A DNA stretch of 44,514 nucleotides, taken from an uncultured Candidatus Poseidoniales archaeon. Lineage in GTDB: Archaea; Thermoplasmatota; Poseidoniia; Poseidoniales; Poseidoniaceae. Shown here in pieces: positions 8,853 to 17,221 of the stretch; position 1 is the stretch's first letter; every line of letters starts with the position of its first letter. The position numbers were made by a program, and so were the translations under genes. The DNA is taken from assembly GCA_905182715.1 (NCBI GenBank), contig CAJJCP010000017.1, positions 1-44,514 on the forward strand, written 5' to 3'. Below the pieces are notes generated by a model. The model was not told the DNA's origin, did no database searches, and worked only from the letters and a program-made list of their open reading frames with translations.

Positions 8853-9458
8853 GTCGGCTAATTCGTCCTTAATGATTTCAACGGCTTCAAGAATTTCGTC
8901 CTTGTGACGTGCACCGGTAATTACCATCTTTCCGCTTCCGAAAATCAAACAAACAACCTTTGGATAGTCAAGGCGGTAAATCAAACCAGGGAATTGTTCT
9001 GGTTCGTATTCAACTTTGTCGAAAGGTAAGTGGAATGTCAAATTGTTCAAGTTGAGTTTACGAGGAACACCTGCTTGTGGTTCGTTGGTGAACTTGTCCT
9101 TTCCATCATAATCTTCAGGGTAGTGGAGAGCGTAGGTAGCGACCATGTTTTGAACTTCAATTTCAACTTGGTCGAGGTCCCATGTTTCGATTCCAGCATT
9201 ACGAAGGTCATCGATCATTCGCTCAATACCTACTTTGATGTTATCTTCATTCTTTCCACCGGTGCAAACAGCACGGCCAGAACGGAACATGAGAATAGCA
9301 AGTTTAGGGTCGACGACCCGATAAACAACACCAGGGAATTGTTCAGGTTCGTATTCACAATTAAGCTGGATAGCAATATCCGGCAAATCTAGTTCTTCAG
9401 CGACTCGGGTACTCGCAACGACGTTTACCACAGTTAGACGTTCTTCATCAGTTGTCAT
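8844..9458 (-). CDS. tbp: TATA-box-binding protein (TBP)
   Basis: General archaeal transcription factor that binds promoter TATA boxes and recruits TFB and RNA polymerase. At 204 residues it is two direct repeats of about 90. Each repeat carries the stirrup signature: EYEPEQFPGVVYRVVDPK...LIFRSGRAVCTG in the first, EYEPEQFPGLIYRLDYPK...IFGSGKMVITG in the second. This exact repetition is diagnostic of TBP. ATG 9458 is chosen because the protein then opens with MTTDEERLTVVNVVAST, typical of the family; the 17 upstream in-frame residues are AT-rich promoter sequence. It lies 80 bases downstream of mevalonate kinase but has its own strong TATA-like promoter. The acidic C-terminus (EIIKDELADLL) is normal for archaeal TBPs. 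Confidence 0.97.
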   Translation of the reverse strand: MTTDEERLTVVNVVASTRVAEELDLPDIAIQLNCEYEPEQFPGVVYRVVDPKLAILMFRSGRAVCTGGKNEDNIKVGIERMIDDLRNAGIETWDLDQVEIEVQNMVATYALHYPEDYDGKDKFTNEPQAGVPRKLNLNNLTFHLPFDKVEYEPEQFPGLIYRLDYPKVVCLIFGSGKMVITGARHKDEILEAVEIIKDELADLL

Positions 9459-9466
9459 AGTTGGGC

Positions 9467-9490
9467 CATATATAACGACTATATAAAAAG
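9467..9490 (-). promoter_or_regulatory. TATA-type promoter of the TBP gene, suggesting a leaderless transcript
   Basis: Read on the minus strand, the region has CTTTTTATATAG centred about 26 bases before the TBP start codon, with a second AT-rich element, TTATATATGG, about 10 bases before it. In archaea the TATA box is centred about 25-30 bases upstream of the transcription start. Initiation would therefore fall at or next to the ATG, consistent with a leaderless mRNA; no Shine-Dalgarno sequence is visible. Confidence 0.55.
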
Positions 9491-9538
9491 AAGGCAGGCA
9501 CCATAGCACTTATCCTCTCGATAAAGAGGTTACTGCGG

Positions 9539-10732
9539 CTATGCCCATGGTTGAGTCGCCCATAATGGCAGATTTTCGGTCTTATCAATGGATAAGCCGA
9601 CGTTACCAAATTTAGAAATGAGCGTTCTGCCACCTGCCAATTCTATGGCCTCACTTGTCTGTTTAGGATTGGTTGTCAAAGCCACCATACAACCTCCGCC
9701 TCCAGCACCCGTGAGTTTTGCACCCAATGCCGTTGGGGCAGCAGCACGAATCAGGTTTTCCAATTCGGGGCAAGATACACCGAGGCCTTGTAACATGATT
9801 TGGTTTTCACTCATCGCCCTTCCGACTGCTGCATAATCTCCTTCTCGCAACGATTGAATCCCGCGACGAGCGATCATACCTATTGTTTCAATTTCTTTCA
9901 TTCGTTCAGGATGTGCTTCAATCGCTGCAGCAACTTTGGCAACTTGATGCGATGTTGGTGCATGAACTCCCGTATTGCCGATAACTAAGAAGACCTCTTC
10001 GGTCGGTTTTGGCAAAGTGATTGAATGCAAATGCCAGATTCGTTCACCTTCTGGCATTTTGAGTCGGCGGGTGTAGAGGTATTCGTCCTGTGATTCGAGT
10101 GTATCAGAAAGGAGTATAACGCCACCGTGTGCGCATGTTGAAGCATCCATTGGAGATGCTCTGCCACCCTGAGAAACCGCTTCGACTGCATGAGCGAGTA
10201 TGGCGCATTCATCGACATTGACGATGCTTTCATCTGCGACATAATGCTTGGTGCTTCCAACCTCGCCCTCTCGGCGAGCATTGACTTCTTGGTCTTCAAT
10301 TGAATACAACTTCTCATTCTCAAACCGGCTTGAATATCCTTCAGCCCAAGATTCAGCGTTTTGTGGTTGACCAACTGCGTTGAACCATCGACCACGTGCT
10401 GTTCTTAATGCGGCACTTGCAGCAACGGAAAGGGCAGCCGAAGACCCCAGACCTGATGCGGGGGGGATGTCTCCACTGATTCGAATTGTGAGGCTTGGTG
10501 CGCCCTTTTGGGATTGCCATAAGCGGTTTCGTAAGGCTTGAACATGGGGGTGTCGTTTTGGTTCAAATTGCATTCCATCGATTTTCCAAGTTTCACTGGC
10601 TGAACCCAATGTCTCAATCGATACAGAAATTCGCTGTTCAATAGCGACTGCAACTGCTGGTTGGCCATAGACTACGGCATGTTCTCCAAAGAGAATGCAT
10701 TTTCCCGGAGCGCTCGCTGTTACTCGTCCCAT
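9539..10732 (-). CDS. mvk: Mevalonate kinase (GHMP kinase)
   Basis: Phosphorylates mevalonate to 5-phosphomevalonate in archaeal isoprenoid (membrane lipid) synthesis. The 397-residue protein shows the GHMP motifs in order: APGKCILFGEHAVVYGQPAVAVAI at the N-terminus, the ATP loop PPASGLGSSAALSVA at about residue 90, GGRASPMDASTCAHGG with the catalytic-region Asp, and C-terminal KLTGAGGGGCMVAL. This combination is mevalonate-kinase-like rather than homoserine or galactokinase. A stretch around residues 140-170 looks longer than in many homologues. ATG 10732 is preceded by AAGGGGGATTGA, a good Shine-Dalgarno. It heads the leftward cluster, with TBP next downstream. A related GHMP kinase of the pathway is possible but less likely. 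Confidence 0.9.
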   Translation of the reverse strand: MGRVTASAPGKCILFGEHAVVYGQPAVAVAIEQRISVSIETLGSASETWKIDGMQFEPKRHPHVQALRNRLWQSQKGAPSLTIRISGDIPPASGLGSSAALSVAASAALRTARGRWFNAVGQPQNAESWAEGYSSRFENEKLYSIEDQEVNARREGEVGSTKHYVADESIVNVDECAILAHAVEAVSQGGRASPMDASTCAHGGVILLSDTLESQDEYLYTRRLKMPEGERIWHLHSITLPKPTEEVFLVIGNTGVHAPTSHQVAKVAAAIEAHPERMKEIETIGMIARRGIQSLREGDYAAVGRAMSENQIMLQGLGVSCPELENLIRAAAPTALGAKLTGAGGGGCMVALTTNPKQTSEAIELAGGRTLISKFGNVGLSIDKTENLPLWATQPWA

Positions 10733-10845
10733 TCAATCCCCCTTGTCTTCACGAGCACCCTTCGCTTCATATCCCTTGTTCTTAGTCGTCGGTCATTGAG
10801 TGTAAATTATCGGTGCATTGAAGGATTGAACTTGTCTGCCATTGG

Positions 10846-10865
10846 CTAGGGGAAACTTTCCCTAG
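10846..10865. promoter_or_regulatory. 20-base palindrome just upstream of the FadF-like gene
   Basis: CTAGGGGAAACTTTCCCTAG is a near-perfect inverted repeat with six-base outer arms, CTAGGG/CCCTAG. It ends 12 bases before the start codon in the divergent region between mevalonate kinase and the Fe-S oxidoreductase. An AT-rich TGTAAATTAT element lies some 35 bases further upstream. The position suits a repressor operator or a hairpin over the ribosome-binding region. No regulator is identified. Confidence 0.4.
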
Positions 10866-10877
10866 AGCTGATATGAG

Positions 10878-12923
10878 ATGGAACACCCATTGACAATGAC
10901 ATATGGCCCCGTATCCGGGTGGCTCATACTCGTTCTTCTTGGCGGCATTTCAGGTTCCTTTTTCCTCTATCAAGTCATCAAGGCATCCCGATTGGTCCTC
11001 GTGGGTTCTTCTGACGATCGTTTTGATAATTGGGGGGCACGGGTCAAAGAAGTTCTTACAGGCTGGCTTGGACAGAAAAAAGTTCTCAAAGACCGTGTAG
11101 CAGGCGTCATTCACGTCCTCATGTTCTGGGGCTTCTTGATGCTTTCAACAGATATGTTCGACTTGGCCACAGCGAATTGGTTTTCACACAATGTTCTTCC
11201 AAACATTGTTCGAGGTCCTTGGAATCTCGTTGTCGAAACAGGCTATACTATCGCACTCATCGGATGTATGGCTGCTTTAATCCGCCGTCTTATTTTCACG
11301 CCAGAAAAACTCAAGGGGAAATCACAACTTGAAGGTAATTTTATTCTTATACTCATTATGACCATTACCGTCACAGCGTTCTTTGTTGAAGCTGGTGAAT
11401 CCACCGTCTCATCCACTTGGGAGCCGATTGGTTCTTGGGTGGCTTCGAGTATTGTACCGAGCACAACATTAGTTGTTGGTGCTTATTGGATGCACATGCT
11501 TGCAATCTCTACGTTCTTATTCCTCATACCTCTTTCAAAGCACATGCACTTGGTGATGGCATTCCCGAATGTCTTCTTCCACGATATGCGCCCAATGGCT
11601 GCTATGGAACCACTTGCTCGGGGCGAGGATGGAAAGGCAGTGCCTCTTGATGACTTGGATATCGAATCTTTTGGAACAGTAAATTATACCGATTTGACTT
11701 GGAGGAACTTGATTGATGGCTGGGCTTGTACTTCCTGTGCTCGATGCCAAGATGTATGTCCTGCTTATGCCTCTGGTAAATCGTTGAACCCAATGCAAAT
11801 TATTCACGATGTCCGCCATTATGCAAACGATAATGCGAGTACCTTACTTGCCGGAGAAACCCCTGAGCAAGACATCATCGCTCGCTTTGGTGAAGAAGCC
11901 ATTTGGGCGTGTACGACCTGCCATGCTTGTGTCGAGGCTTGTCCAATTTACATAGACCATGTTCCCAAATTAACCGATGCTCGTCGCCATTTGATGATGG
12001 AGCGTATGGAGTTTGATGAATCCGTTGAAGATACGGTTTTGCCGCTTATGGCTATGATTGAAAACCTGGAATCCGATTCAAACCCCTATGGATTACCTTC
12101 TCACGAACGTGGAGAATGGGCTGAAGGTCTTGATGTCAAAGTTGCAGAACCTGCAGAATACATTTACTTCGCAGGCTGTGCAGCCTCTTTCGACGAACGA
12201 AATAAGAAAGTTGCACGTGATACAATTAGCATCATGAAAGAGGCTGGCCTCGATGTTGGAATCCTCGGGATGCAAGAAGGATGCAGTGGTGACGCTGCTC
12301 GACGTGCAGGAAATGAATATCTTTTCCAGATGCTTGCTGAAACCAATTTGTCCACGTTTGAAGATATTGGCGTCAAAAAGATCGTTGCCTCTTGTCCTCA
12401 TTGTTTCCATACCCTTGGAAAAGAATACAAAGACTACGGTGGAGAAGACATCGAAGTTATGCACCATTCACAACTGATCAGTCACCTGCAAAAAGAAGGA
12501 AAGTTACCTGAACCAAAGCATGATGGTTCAGTTACCTATCACGACCCATGTTATCTTGGCCGAATTGGTGGCGAAGTTGATGCACCTCGTGATGCAATTG
12601 GCGGTGTCGATGTTGAAGTCGGCCGACACGGTAAGGAATCGTTCTGTTGCGGTGCTGGTGGAGCACAAATGTGGATGGAAGAGCATGTCGATGACGAGCA
12701 TGACCGTGTCAACGTCATCCGTTCGAAGGAACTGGCAGAAACCGGTGCAGATACCGTCGCTGTCGGATGTCCATTCTGTTCTACGATGGTTACCGATGGA
12801 TTGACTGCAATTGGTTCTGAGATGGAAGTCAAAGATATCGCAGAAATTGTCTGGGAACAAATTAAAGCGAACGATGCGGCTATCGAAGCCAAAAAGGCGG
12901 AAGTTGAACCAGCACAAGCCTGA
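10878..12923 (+). CDS. FadF/HdrD-like membrane Fe-S oxidoreductase
   Basis: A 681-residue membrane electron carrier. Residues 1-235 hold about five membrane helices with His residues, resembling the NarI/HdrE cytochrome b domain. Two 4Fe-4S motifs follow: CTSCARCQDVCP (Cys 284, 287, 290, 294) and CTTCHACVEACP (345, 348, 351, 355). The C-terminal half has two HdrB/GlpC-type cysteine-rich domains (EGCSGDAARR...SCPHCFHTLGKEY; DPCYLGR...FCCGAGGAQMW...CPFCSTM). This is the layout of FadF-type proteins, which are thought to pass electrons from acyl-CoA dehydrogenases via ETF to the quinone pool. The first domain has a single Cys (GCSGD), as in my recollection of FadF relatives. ATG 10878 is the start. 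mutY follows after 20 bases. No ETF or acyl-CoA dehydrogenase gene lies in the window, so the partner is inferred. Confidence 0.85.
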   Translation: MEHPLTMTYGPVSGWLILVLLGGISGSFFLYQVIKASRLVLVGSSDDRFDNWGARVKEVLTGWLGQKKVLKDRVAGVIHVLMFWGFLMLSTDMFDLATANWFSHNVLPNIVRGPWNLVVETGYTIALIGCMAALIRRLIFTPEKLKGKSQLEGNFILILIMTITVTAFFVEAGESTVSSTWEPIGSWVASSIVPSTTLVVGAYWMHMLAISTFLFLIPLSKHMHLVMAFPNVFFHDMRPMAAMEPLARGEDGKAVPLDDLDIESFGTVNYTDLTWRNLIDGWACTSCARCQDVCPAYASGKSLNPMQIIHDVRHYANDNASTLLAGETPEQDIIARFGEEAIWACTTCHACVEACPIYIDHVPKLTDARRHLMMERMEFDESVEDTVLPLMAMIENLESDSNPYGLPSHERGEWAEGLDVKVAEPAEYIYFAGCAASFDERNKKVARDTISIMKEAGLDVGILGMQEGCSGDAARRAGNEYLFQMLAETNLSTFEDIGVKKIVASCPHCFHTLGKEYKDYGGEDIEVMHHSQLISHLQKEGKLPEPKHDGSVTYHDPCYLGRIGGEVDAPRDAIGGVDVEVGRHGKESFCCGAGGAQMWMEEHVDDEHDRVNVIRSKELAETGADTVAVGCPFCSTMVTDGLTAIGSEMEVKDIAEIVWEQIKANDAAIEAKKAEVEPAQA

Positions 12924-12943
12924 GCAACCGATGAGGTGGCACA

Positions 12944-13906
12944 GTGGCAACCCTTTCTCAAAGCACTTTACTCGCTTGGTATGCTGAAACAAAACGCGAT
13001 TTGCCTTGGCGTCATACCAGCGACGGTTGGAAGATTCTTCTCTCAGAGATATTACTTCAACAAACCCAGGTGAGTCGAGGTATTGGCTATTGGGTCAAAT
13101 TAGTTGAACGCTTTCCGACACCTCATTCGATGGCAGAGGCTGATGTTGATGAGGTTCTCCTCCTCTGGCAAGGCGCAGGTTACTACAGCCGTGCTCGAAG
13201 ACTGCATGCATTGGCACGCCAGGTTTGTCTCCCTTCAACAGAAGGAGGTCACGACGGCGTCTTGCCTACAACTTCAAATCAACTTCTCCAGTTGCCAGGA
13301 GTTGGTCCCTACACAGCAGCAGCCGTAGCCAGTATTGCTTATGGAGAATCAGTAGCCTGTGTCGACGGTAATATTCGCAGAGTGATGGCCCGTCAGATGA
13401 AGTCAGCAAACCCTTCAACAAAGGAAGTTGAACATTGGGCTGAGAAAAACCTCTTCAAACCTGATGCTGGAGATTGGAATCAAGCTTTAATGGAATTGGG
13501 TGCGACAGTATGCACGCCTCAACGACCGAAGTGTGACGACTGCCCTATTGCTCCAAGTTGCTCCGGTCAACACGACGCCACCTCCTATCCTGAACCGAAA
13601 AAAATCAAACGAAAACGACTTGACCTCATGTGTGAACTCCGATACGATTCGTCTGGCCTTCCTCTTCTGGTTCAACGAGGAGAGGATGGAATTCTGGCTG
13701 GGCTTTGGGGGCCGAAGATGGCAGAGAAAATTGGTGTTGAATCATTAGAATTCATCGGTGAGGTGAAGCATGTTCTCTCGCACCGAGATATTTTTGTTCA
13801 AGTTTGGTTCGGTATCTGTCAACAAGGAATTGACCCAGCAACCGTTGCTATTTCATCACTCGATCGGAAAATTCTCGCACTCGGAGAAATTCAAAGAAAC
13901 AGATGA
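12944..13906 (+). CDS. mutY: A/G-specific adenine DNA glycosylase (MutY)
   Basis: Base-excision repair enzyme removing adenine mispaired with 8-oxoguanine. The HhH-GPD fold is clear: the catalytic-Glu motif SEILLQQTQV near residue 35, the hairpin LPGVGPYTAAAVASIAYG, the catalytic-Asp region VACVDGNIRRVMAR and the 4Fe-4S cluster cysteines in CTPQRPKCDDCPIAPSC. The remaining C-terminal part (about 95 residues) corresponds to the NUDIX-like recognition domain and seems shortened; it ends with ISSLDRKILAL. The GTG start at 12944 is supported by GAGGTGG five bases upstream. It lies 20 bases after the FadF-like gene and is probably cotranscribed. At 320 residues it is a little shorter than the bacterial enzyme. 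Confidence 0.93.
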   Translation: MATLSQSTLLAWYAETKRDLPWRHTSDGWKILLSEILLQQTQVSRGIGYWVKLVERFPTPHSMAEADVDEVLLLWQGAGYYSRARRLHALARQVCLPSTEGGHDGVLPTTSNQLLQLPGVGPYTAAAVASIAYGESVACVDGNIRRVMARQMKSANPSTKEVEHWAEKNLFKPDAGDWNQALMELGATVCTPQRPKCDDCPIAPSCSGQHDATSYPEPKKIKRKRLDLMCELRYDSSGLPLLVQRGEDGILAGLWGPKMAEKIGVESLEFIGEVKHVLSHRDIFVQVWFGICQQGIDPATVAISSLDRKILALGEIQRNR

Positions 13907-13925
13907 TGCGGTCATCATCGTGTGA

Positions 13926-14636
13926 TTAAGTTCGGTTTTTCACTTTCAAGTCAGGTTCAAATGCCGCAAGAGTGACGACTAAGCCGAGAAAGAGGATGTA
14001 TTCTGCAGGTGCTGCATACTCAATCGCCGATTGGATCGTATCAAGCCTATACATCAAAGAGTCTCCACTTTTCAATTCATTCTGGTGAGAGTCAATGAAG
14101 ATAATGAGAATGGTATTCATGGTAACCAAACCAAACGCCGCCATCCCCAATCCAATACGACGGAGTTGTTTGCCAAAGGTTTCTGTCTTTTCAAAAAGGA
14201 GATGGGTTGAATATCCCCAAACGAATCCCCCTCCAAAGACTGTAATCGCAACAATACAATGCAACAAGAGGGCATCGTACATGTTGGCAAAAGCCAACAC
14301 GATGATTGAAACGCCAGTTGTAATTCCTGAATAATAGGAAATGAGTATTCGTTTCGGTTTCTCTGAACCTCTGAACAGATACCGAAATCGGTATGCAATG
14401 ATGCAAAGAAGTACCCCACAGACCGAAAGCCCAGTAGTGAATACCCAACGTTGGAGTCCAGGGTAATCTGCTTCAGATATGAAGAAGGGGATTGCGCGTG
14501 CATTCCCGCTTAGAGCGTGAATCAACATTGAAATCGAAACGGTAAGCAGAGGCAAGAGCCAACCAATTCGAGCAAGAACATGATCGGCTATCTCGAAACC
14601 TGCAACTTCAATGCCATTCTCACACTCAAGATTCAT
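13926..14636 (-). CDS. Polytopic membrane protein, possibly Frag1/DRAM/Sfk1-like
   Basis: A 236-residue protein with about six hydrophobic helices (for example IGWLLPLLTVSISMLIHAL, GLSVCGVLLCIIAYRF, GVSIIVLAFANMYDALLLHCIVAITVFGGGFVWG). The helix spacing, the extracellular FISEADYPGLQRWVF loop after helix 1, and the HxxxAxxxFxxG segment resemble Frag1/DRAM/Sfk1-type membrane proteins, but this is a fold-level impression only. It overlaps the 3' end of the upstream SDR gene by 11 bases, so the pair is translationally coupled. The 3' end faces mutY with a 19-base gap. Function is not established. Confidence 0.7.
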   Translation of the reverse strand: MNLECENGIEVAGFEIADHVLARIGWLLPLLTVSISMLIHALSGNARAIPFFISEADYPGLQRWVFTTGLSVCGVLLCIIAYRFRYLFRGSEKPKRILISYYSGITTGVSIIVLAFANMYDALLLHCIVAITVFGGGFVWGYSTHLLFEKTETFGKQLRRIGLGMAAFGLVTMNTILIIFIDSHQNELKSGDSLMYRLDTIQSAIEYAAPAEYILFLGLVVTLAAFEPDLKVKNRT

Positions 14637-15663
14637 TCGAAAAGGCCTCCACAGTGTCGGTTATACAGGTTTCAAACGATTCCCATTCCATGCCCAATAC
14701 ATCAGTTGCTTTCTTTGAGGAGAGATTTGCATCTCCTTTGAAATATCCTTTGACGGCTTTTCGAGTCATACGGCGTTCAGCTCCAAATATGCCCATTAAC
14801 CAATCTTGGAAGACGACAATGAACATCAATGAACGAGGAACAGCATGCCGTGGAGATTTCGTTTCAGGGTATTGCTCACGTATTGTTCGGCACACATCAG
14901 CGATTGTTTTGTTTTTGTGAGGCGCCACAATGAATCGGCCTTTTGCTTCATCGACTTCGAACGCTCGTCGATGAGCCCGTGCAACATCTCGAACATGGAC
15001 AATCGGAAGTGGGATTTTTGGAGCAAGTGGGAATTTGCCTTGTATGGCATCGGGGAAATAATCAACGCTGGGGGTTGGTTTTGCAAAGCCTCCGCCGAGA
15101 ACTGCACCTGGATTGATGACACGTAAATCGAGGCCGTGCTTTTTCGCTAATTCCCATGCGAGTCTTTCCGATTCGGTCTTGGCTACCGTGTAGGGCGATG
15201 AGCGTAGAGTCTGCCAATCCTCTTCGGTTTTTTCACGGCCGGCTGGAAGTGACCCAACGGCTGCAACACTGGAGGTGTAAATCACTCGCGGAATCTTGGC
15301 TTCCTTGGCTGCTGTAAGCAAATGTGTCGTACCTTTATTGGCCGTATCGATAATGATTTGAGCATTCTTTGAATTTGAATAGACTGTTGCGGTATGGAAT
15401 AGAGCATCACAACCCGACAGTTTTTCAGCCCACCCGTCTGCATCCAATACGTCACCTTCAACCAACACAAGACGAGATTCACATTCCAAATCAATCGCAT
15501 GCTGACGGACATGGTCAACCTTCTGAGGGTCTGAAAGACTTCGAACAGACCCAATCACGCTGTAGCCATGTTCAAGCAAGTCTCGAACGATATGGTTACC
15601 AATATGGCCGTTAACACCGGTGACGAAAATGGTTGTTGAAACAGCCTCATTCCCATCTTTCAT
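14626..15663 (-). CDS. NAD(P)-dependent extended SDR, dihydroflavonol-reductase-like
   Basis: A 345-residue extended short-chain dehydrogenase. The Rossmann glycine motif is GVNGHIGNHIV near the N-terminus, with ARG-type cofactor contacts in GSVRSLSDPQ. Then come YTSSVAAVGS (active-site Ser region), the catalytic YTVAK, and INPGAVLGGG. The DFR/3beta-HSD branch usually reduces ketones or aldehydes with NADPH. The substrate is unknown. The C-terminal FIVAPHKNKTIADVCRTIREQYP is typical of the branch. ATG 15663 is the only sensible start, with the Rossmann strand beginning at residue 10. It overlaps the downstream membrane-protein gene by 11 bases, suggesting the two act together, perhaps on a lipid-like substrate. 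Confidence 0.85.
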   Translation of the reverse strand: MKDGNEAVSTTIFVTGVNGHIGNHIVRDLLEHGYSVIGSVRSLSDPQKVDHVRQHAIDLECESRLVLVEGDVLDADGWAEKLSGCDALFHTATVYSNSKNAQIIIDTANKGTTHLLTAAKEAKIPRVIYTSSVAAVGSLPAGREKTEEDWQTLRSSPYTVAKTESERLAWELAKKHGLDLRVINPGAVLGGGFAKPTPSVDYFPDAIQGKFPLAPKIPLPIVHVRDVARAHRRAFEVDEAKGRFIVAPHKNKTIADVCRTIREQYPETKSPRHAVPRSLMFIVVFQDWLMGIFGAERRMTRKAVKGYFKGDANLSSKKATDVLGMEWESFETCITDTVEAFSNES

Positions 15664-15729
15664 GCCATCCCCACATGGTAATGTGTCTTAACCTTCAAGT
15701 GAGGCTGTTCACACCGCTGGTTGAATCCC

Positions 15730-17220
15730 ATGCCCATTCGACTGCACGACACCCGAAGGAGAGACAAAGTCGAATTTACGACTATGGAACCTGGAAAAGT
15801 GTCGATGTATGTCTGTGGCGTAACAGTTTACGACCGCTGTCATTTAGGGCATGCTCGTTGTTACCTCGCTTTCGATTTGATTCATCGCTGGCTTGAAGTC
15901 TCGGGTTTTGACGTTCATTATGTTCAAAACTTTACCGACATTGATGACAAAATCATTCAACGTGCAAACGAGTTAGGTGGCGATTGGAAAAAGTTGGTTG
16001 ATGATAACATTGCCACGTATTACGAAGATATGGATGCGCTCAATATTCTTCGAGCAGATGATTATCCACGATGTACCGATTATGTCGATGACATGATCCG
16101 AATCACTCAGGACCTTATCGACAAAGGCCATGCATACCAAACTGATGAAGGCGTCTATTTCCATATCGACTCAGCACCGGAGAAATACGGTGCACTTACC
16201 GGCCAAAACATCGAAGCAGTTCGTTCAGGGGCGGGAGGCCGAGTTGGAGCCACAGGTTCAGCAAAGAAAGACCACAAGGATTTCGCACTCTGGAAAGCAG
16301 CCAAACCTGGAGAGCCAACTTGGGATTCTCCTTGGGGCCCAGGACGTCCGGGATGGCACATCGAATGTACCGCTATGTCGATGGATTACTTCGGTGCTCA
16401 ATTCGATATTCACGGTGGAGGCCACGATTTACGTTTCCCTCATCACGAAGCAGAAATCTTCCAAGGTGAGTGCCACACGGGATGCAGTCCAGTCGTTCAC
16501 CACTGGTTGCACAACGGTTTTGTCAACATCGATGGCGAGAAAATGAGTAAGTCTCTTGGAAACTTTTGGACCATTCAAGATATTCTTGAGAAAGTCGATG
16601 CAATGGTTCTCCGTTTCTCGTTAATCAACGCCCATTACCGTTCACCGATTGACATGAATGAGACGATTCTCAAGGATGCTGAACGAAACTACAACCGTCT
16701 GCTTGAAAACTATGTTCGGGCTTTGAAAATATCAACAGAAGAGATTGCTCTAGTTGATTTGCCAAAAGCAGACATTACCAGCCAACAACCTCTTTCACGC
16801 ACTTTAGGAATGCTCGAGAAGATGGCGGAAGGTTTTGCACGCGCAATGGATGATGATTTCAACAGCCGTGAAGCAATTGCCAAGGTCTTAGGAGCAGTTC
16901 GAGAAATCGGTAAAACTCTTGACAGTGGTTTGGACCAAGCCGATCGTCATGCATTTGCACGCTATGCAGTCGAATGGCTTGAAGAAACTGCAGGGGCAGT
17001 TCTTGGTGTCCTTCCATCACGTGAGATGGCACTCGCAGAGCCTGAAGAAGACCCACGTCGTGCTGAAGTGGCTGATGAGGTCGAAGTACTCTTAGTGGCT
17101 CGAAGTGAGGCCCGTACGACCAAAGATTGGGCCAAAGCCGATGAAATTCGTGACCAACTCAAAGCAATGGGTGTCGTCGTAAAAGATACGCCCGATGGAC
17201 CTGCATGGTCTCTCGAGTGA
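15730..17220 (+). CDS. cysS: Cysteinyl-tRNA synthetase
   Basis: Class I aminoacyl-tRNA synthetase charging tRNA-Cys. From ATG 15730 the protein has 496 residues. The zinc/active-site Cys is in MYVCGVTVYD (Cys29), and the HIGH motif is HLGH (residues 38-41). GWHIECTAMSMDYFG plus IHGGGHDLRFPHHEAE supply the other zinc ligands, and KMSKS is in GEKMSKSLGN. The C-terminal helical and anticodon-binding region ends with the usual DWAKADEIRDQLKAMGVVVKDTPDGPAWSL. TTG 15721 would add only MNP and is less likely. It is divergent from the SDR gene and converges on the amidohydrolase gene with a one-base gap. Confidence 0.97.
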   Translation: MPIRLHDTRRRDKVEFTTMEPGKVSMYVCGVTVYDRCHLGHARCYLAFDLIHRWLEVSGFDVHYVQNFTDIDDKIIQRANELGGDWKKLVDDNIATYYEDMDALNILRADDYPRCTDYVDDMIRITQDLIDKGHAYQTDEGVYFHIDSAPEKYGALTGQNIEAVRSGAGGRVGATGSAKKDHKDFALWKAAKPGEPTWDSPWGPGRPGWHIECTAMSMDYFGAQFDIHGGGHDLRFPHHEAEIFQGECHTGCSPVVHHWLHNGFVNIDGEKMSKSLGNFWTIQDILEKVDAMVLRFSLINAHYRSPIDMNETILKDAERNYNRLLENYVRALKISTEEIALVDLPKADITSQQPLSRTLGMLEKMAEGFARAMDDDFNSREAIAKVLGAVREIGKTLDSGLDQADRHAFARYAVEWLEETAGAVLGVLPSREMALAEPEEDPRRAEVADEVEVLLVARSEARTTKDWAKADEIRDQLKAMGVVVKDTPDGPAWSLE

Positions 17221-17221
17221 A

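Noticed and set aside
9030-9392. 120-codon open frame antisense to TBP
   Set aside because: It lies fully inside a well-conserved gene and has a residue composition typical of an antisense frame.
12528-12992. 154-codon antisense frame across the FadF-like/mutY junction
   Set aside because: Cys/Phe-rich mirror of the coding strand; it would block the Shine-Dalgarno and start of mutY.
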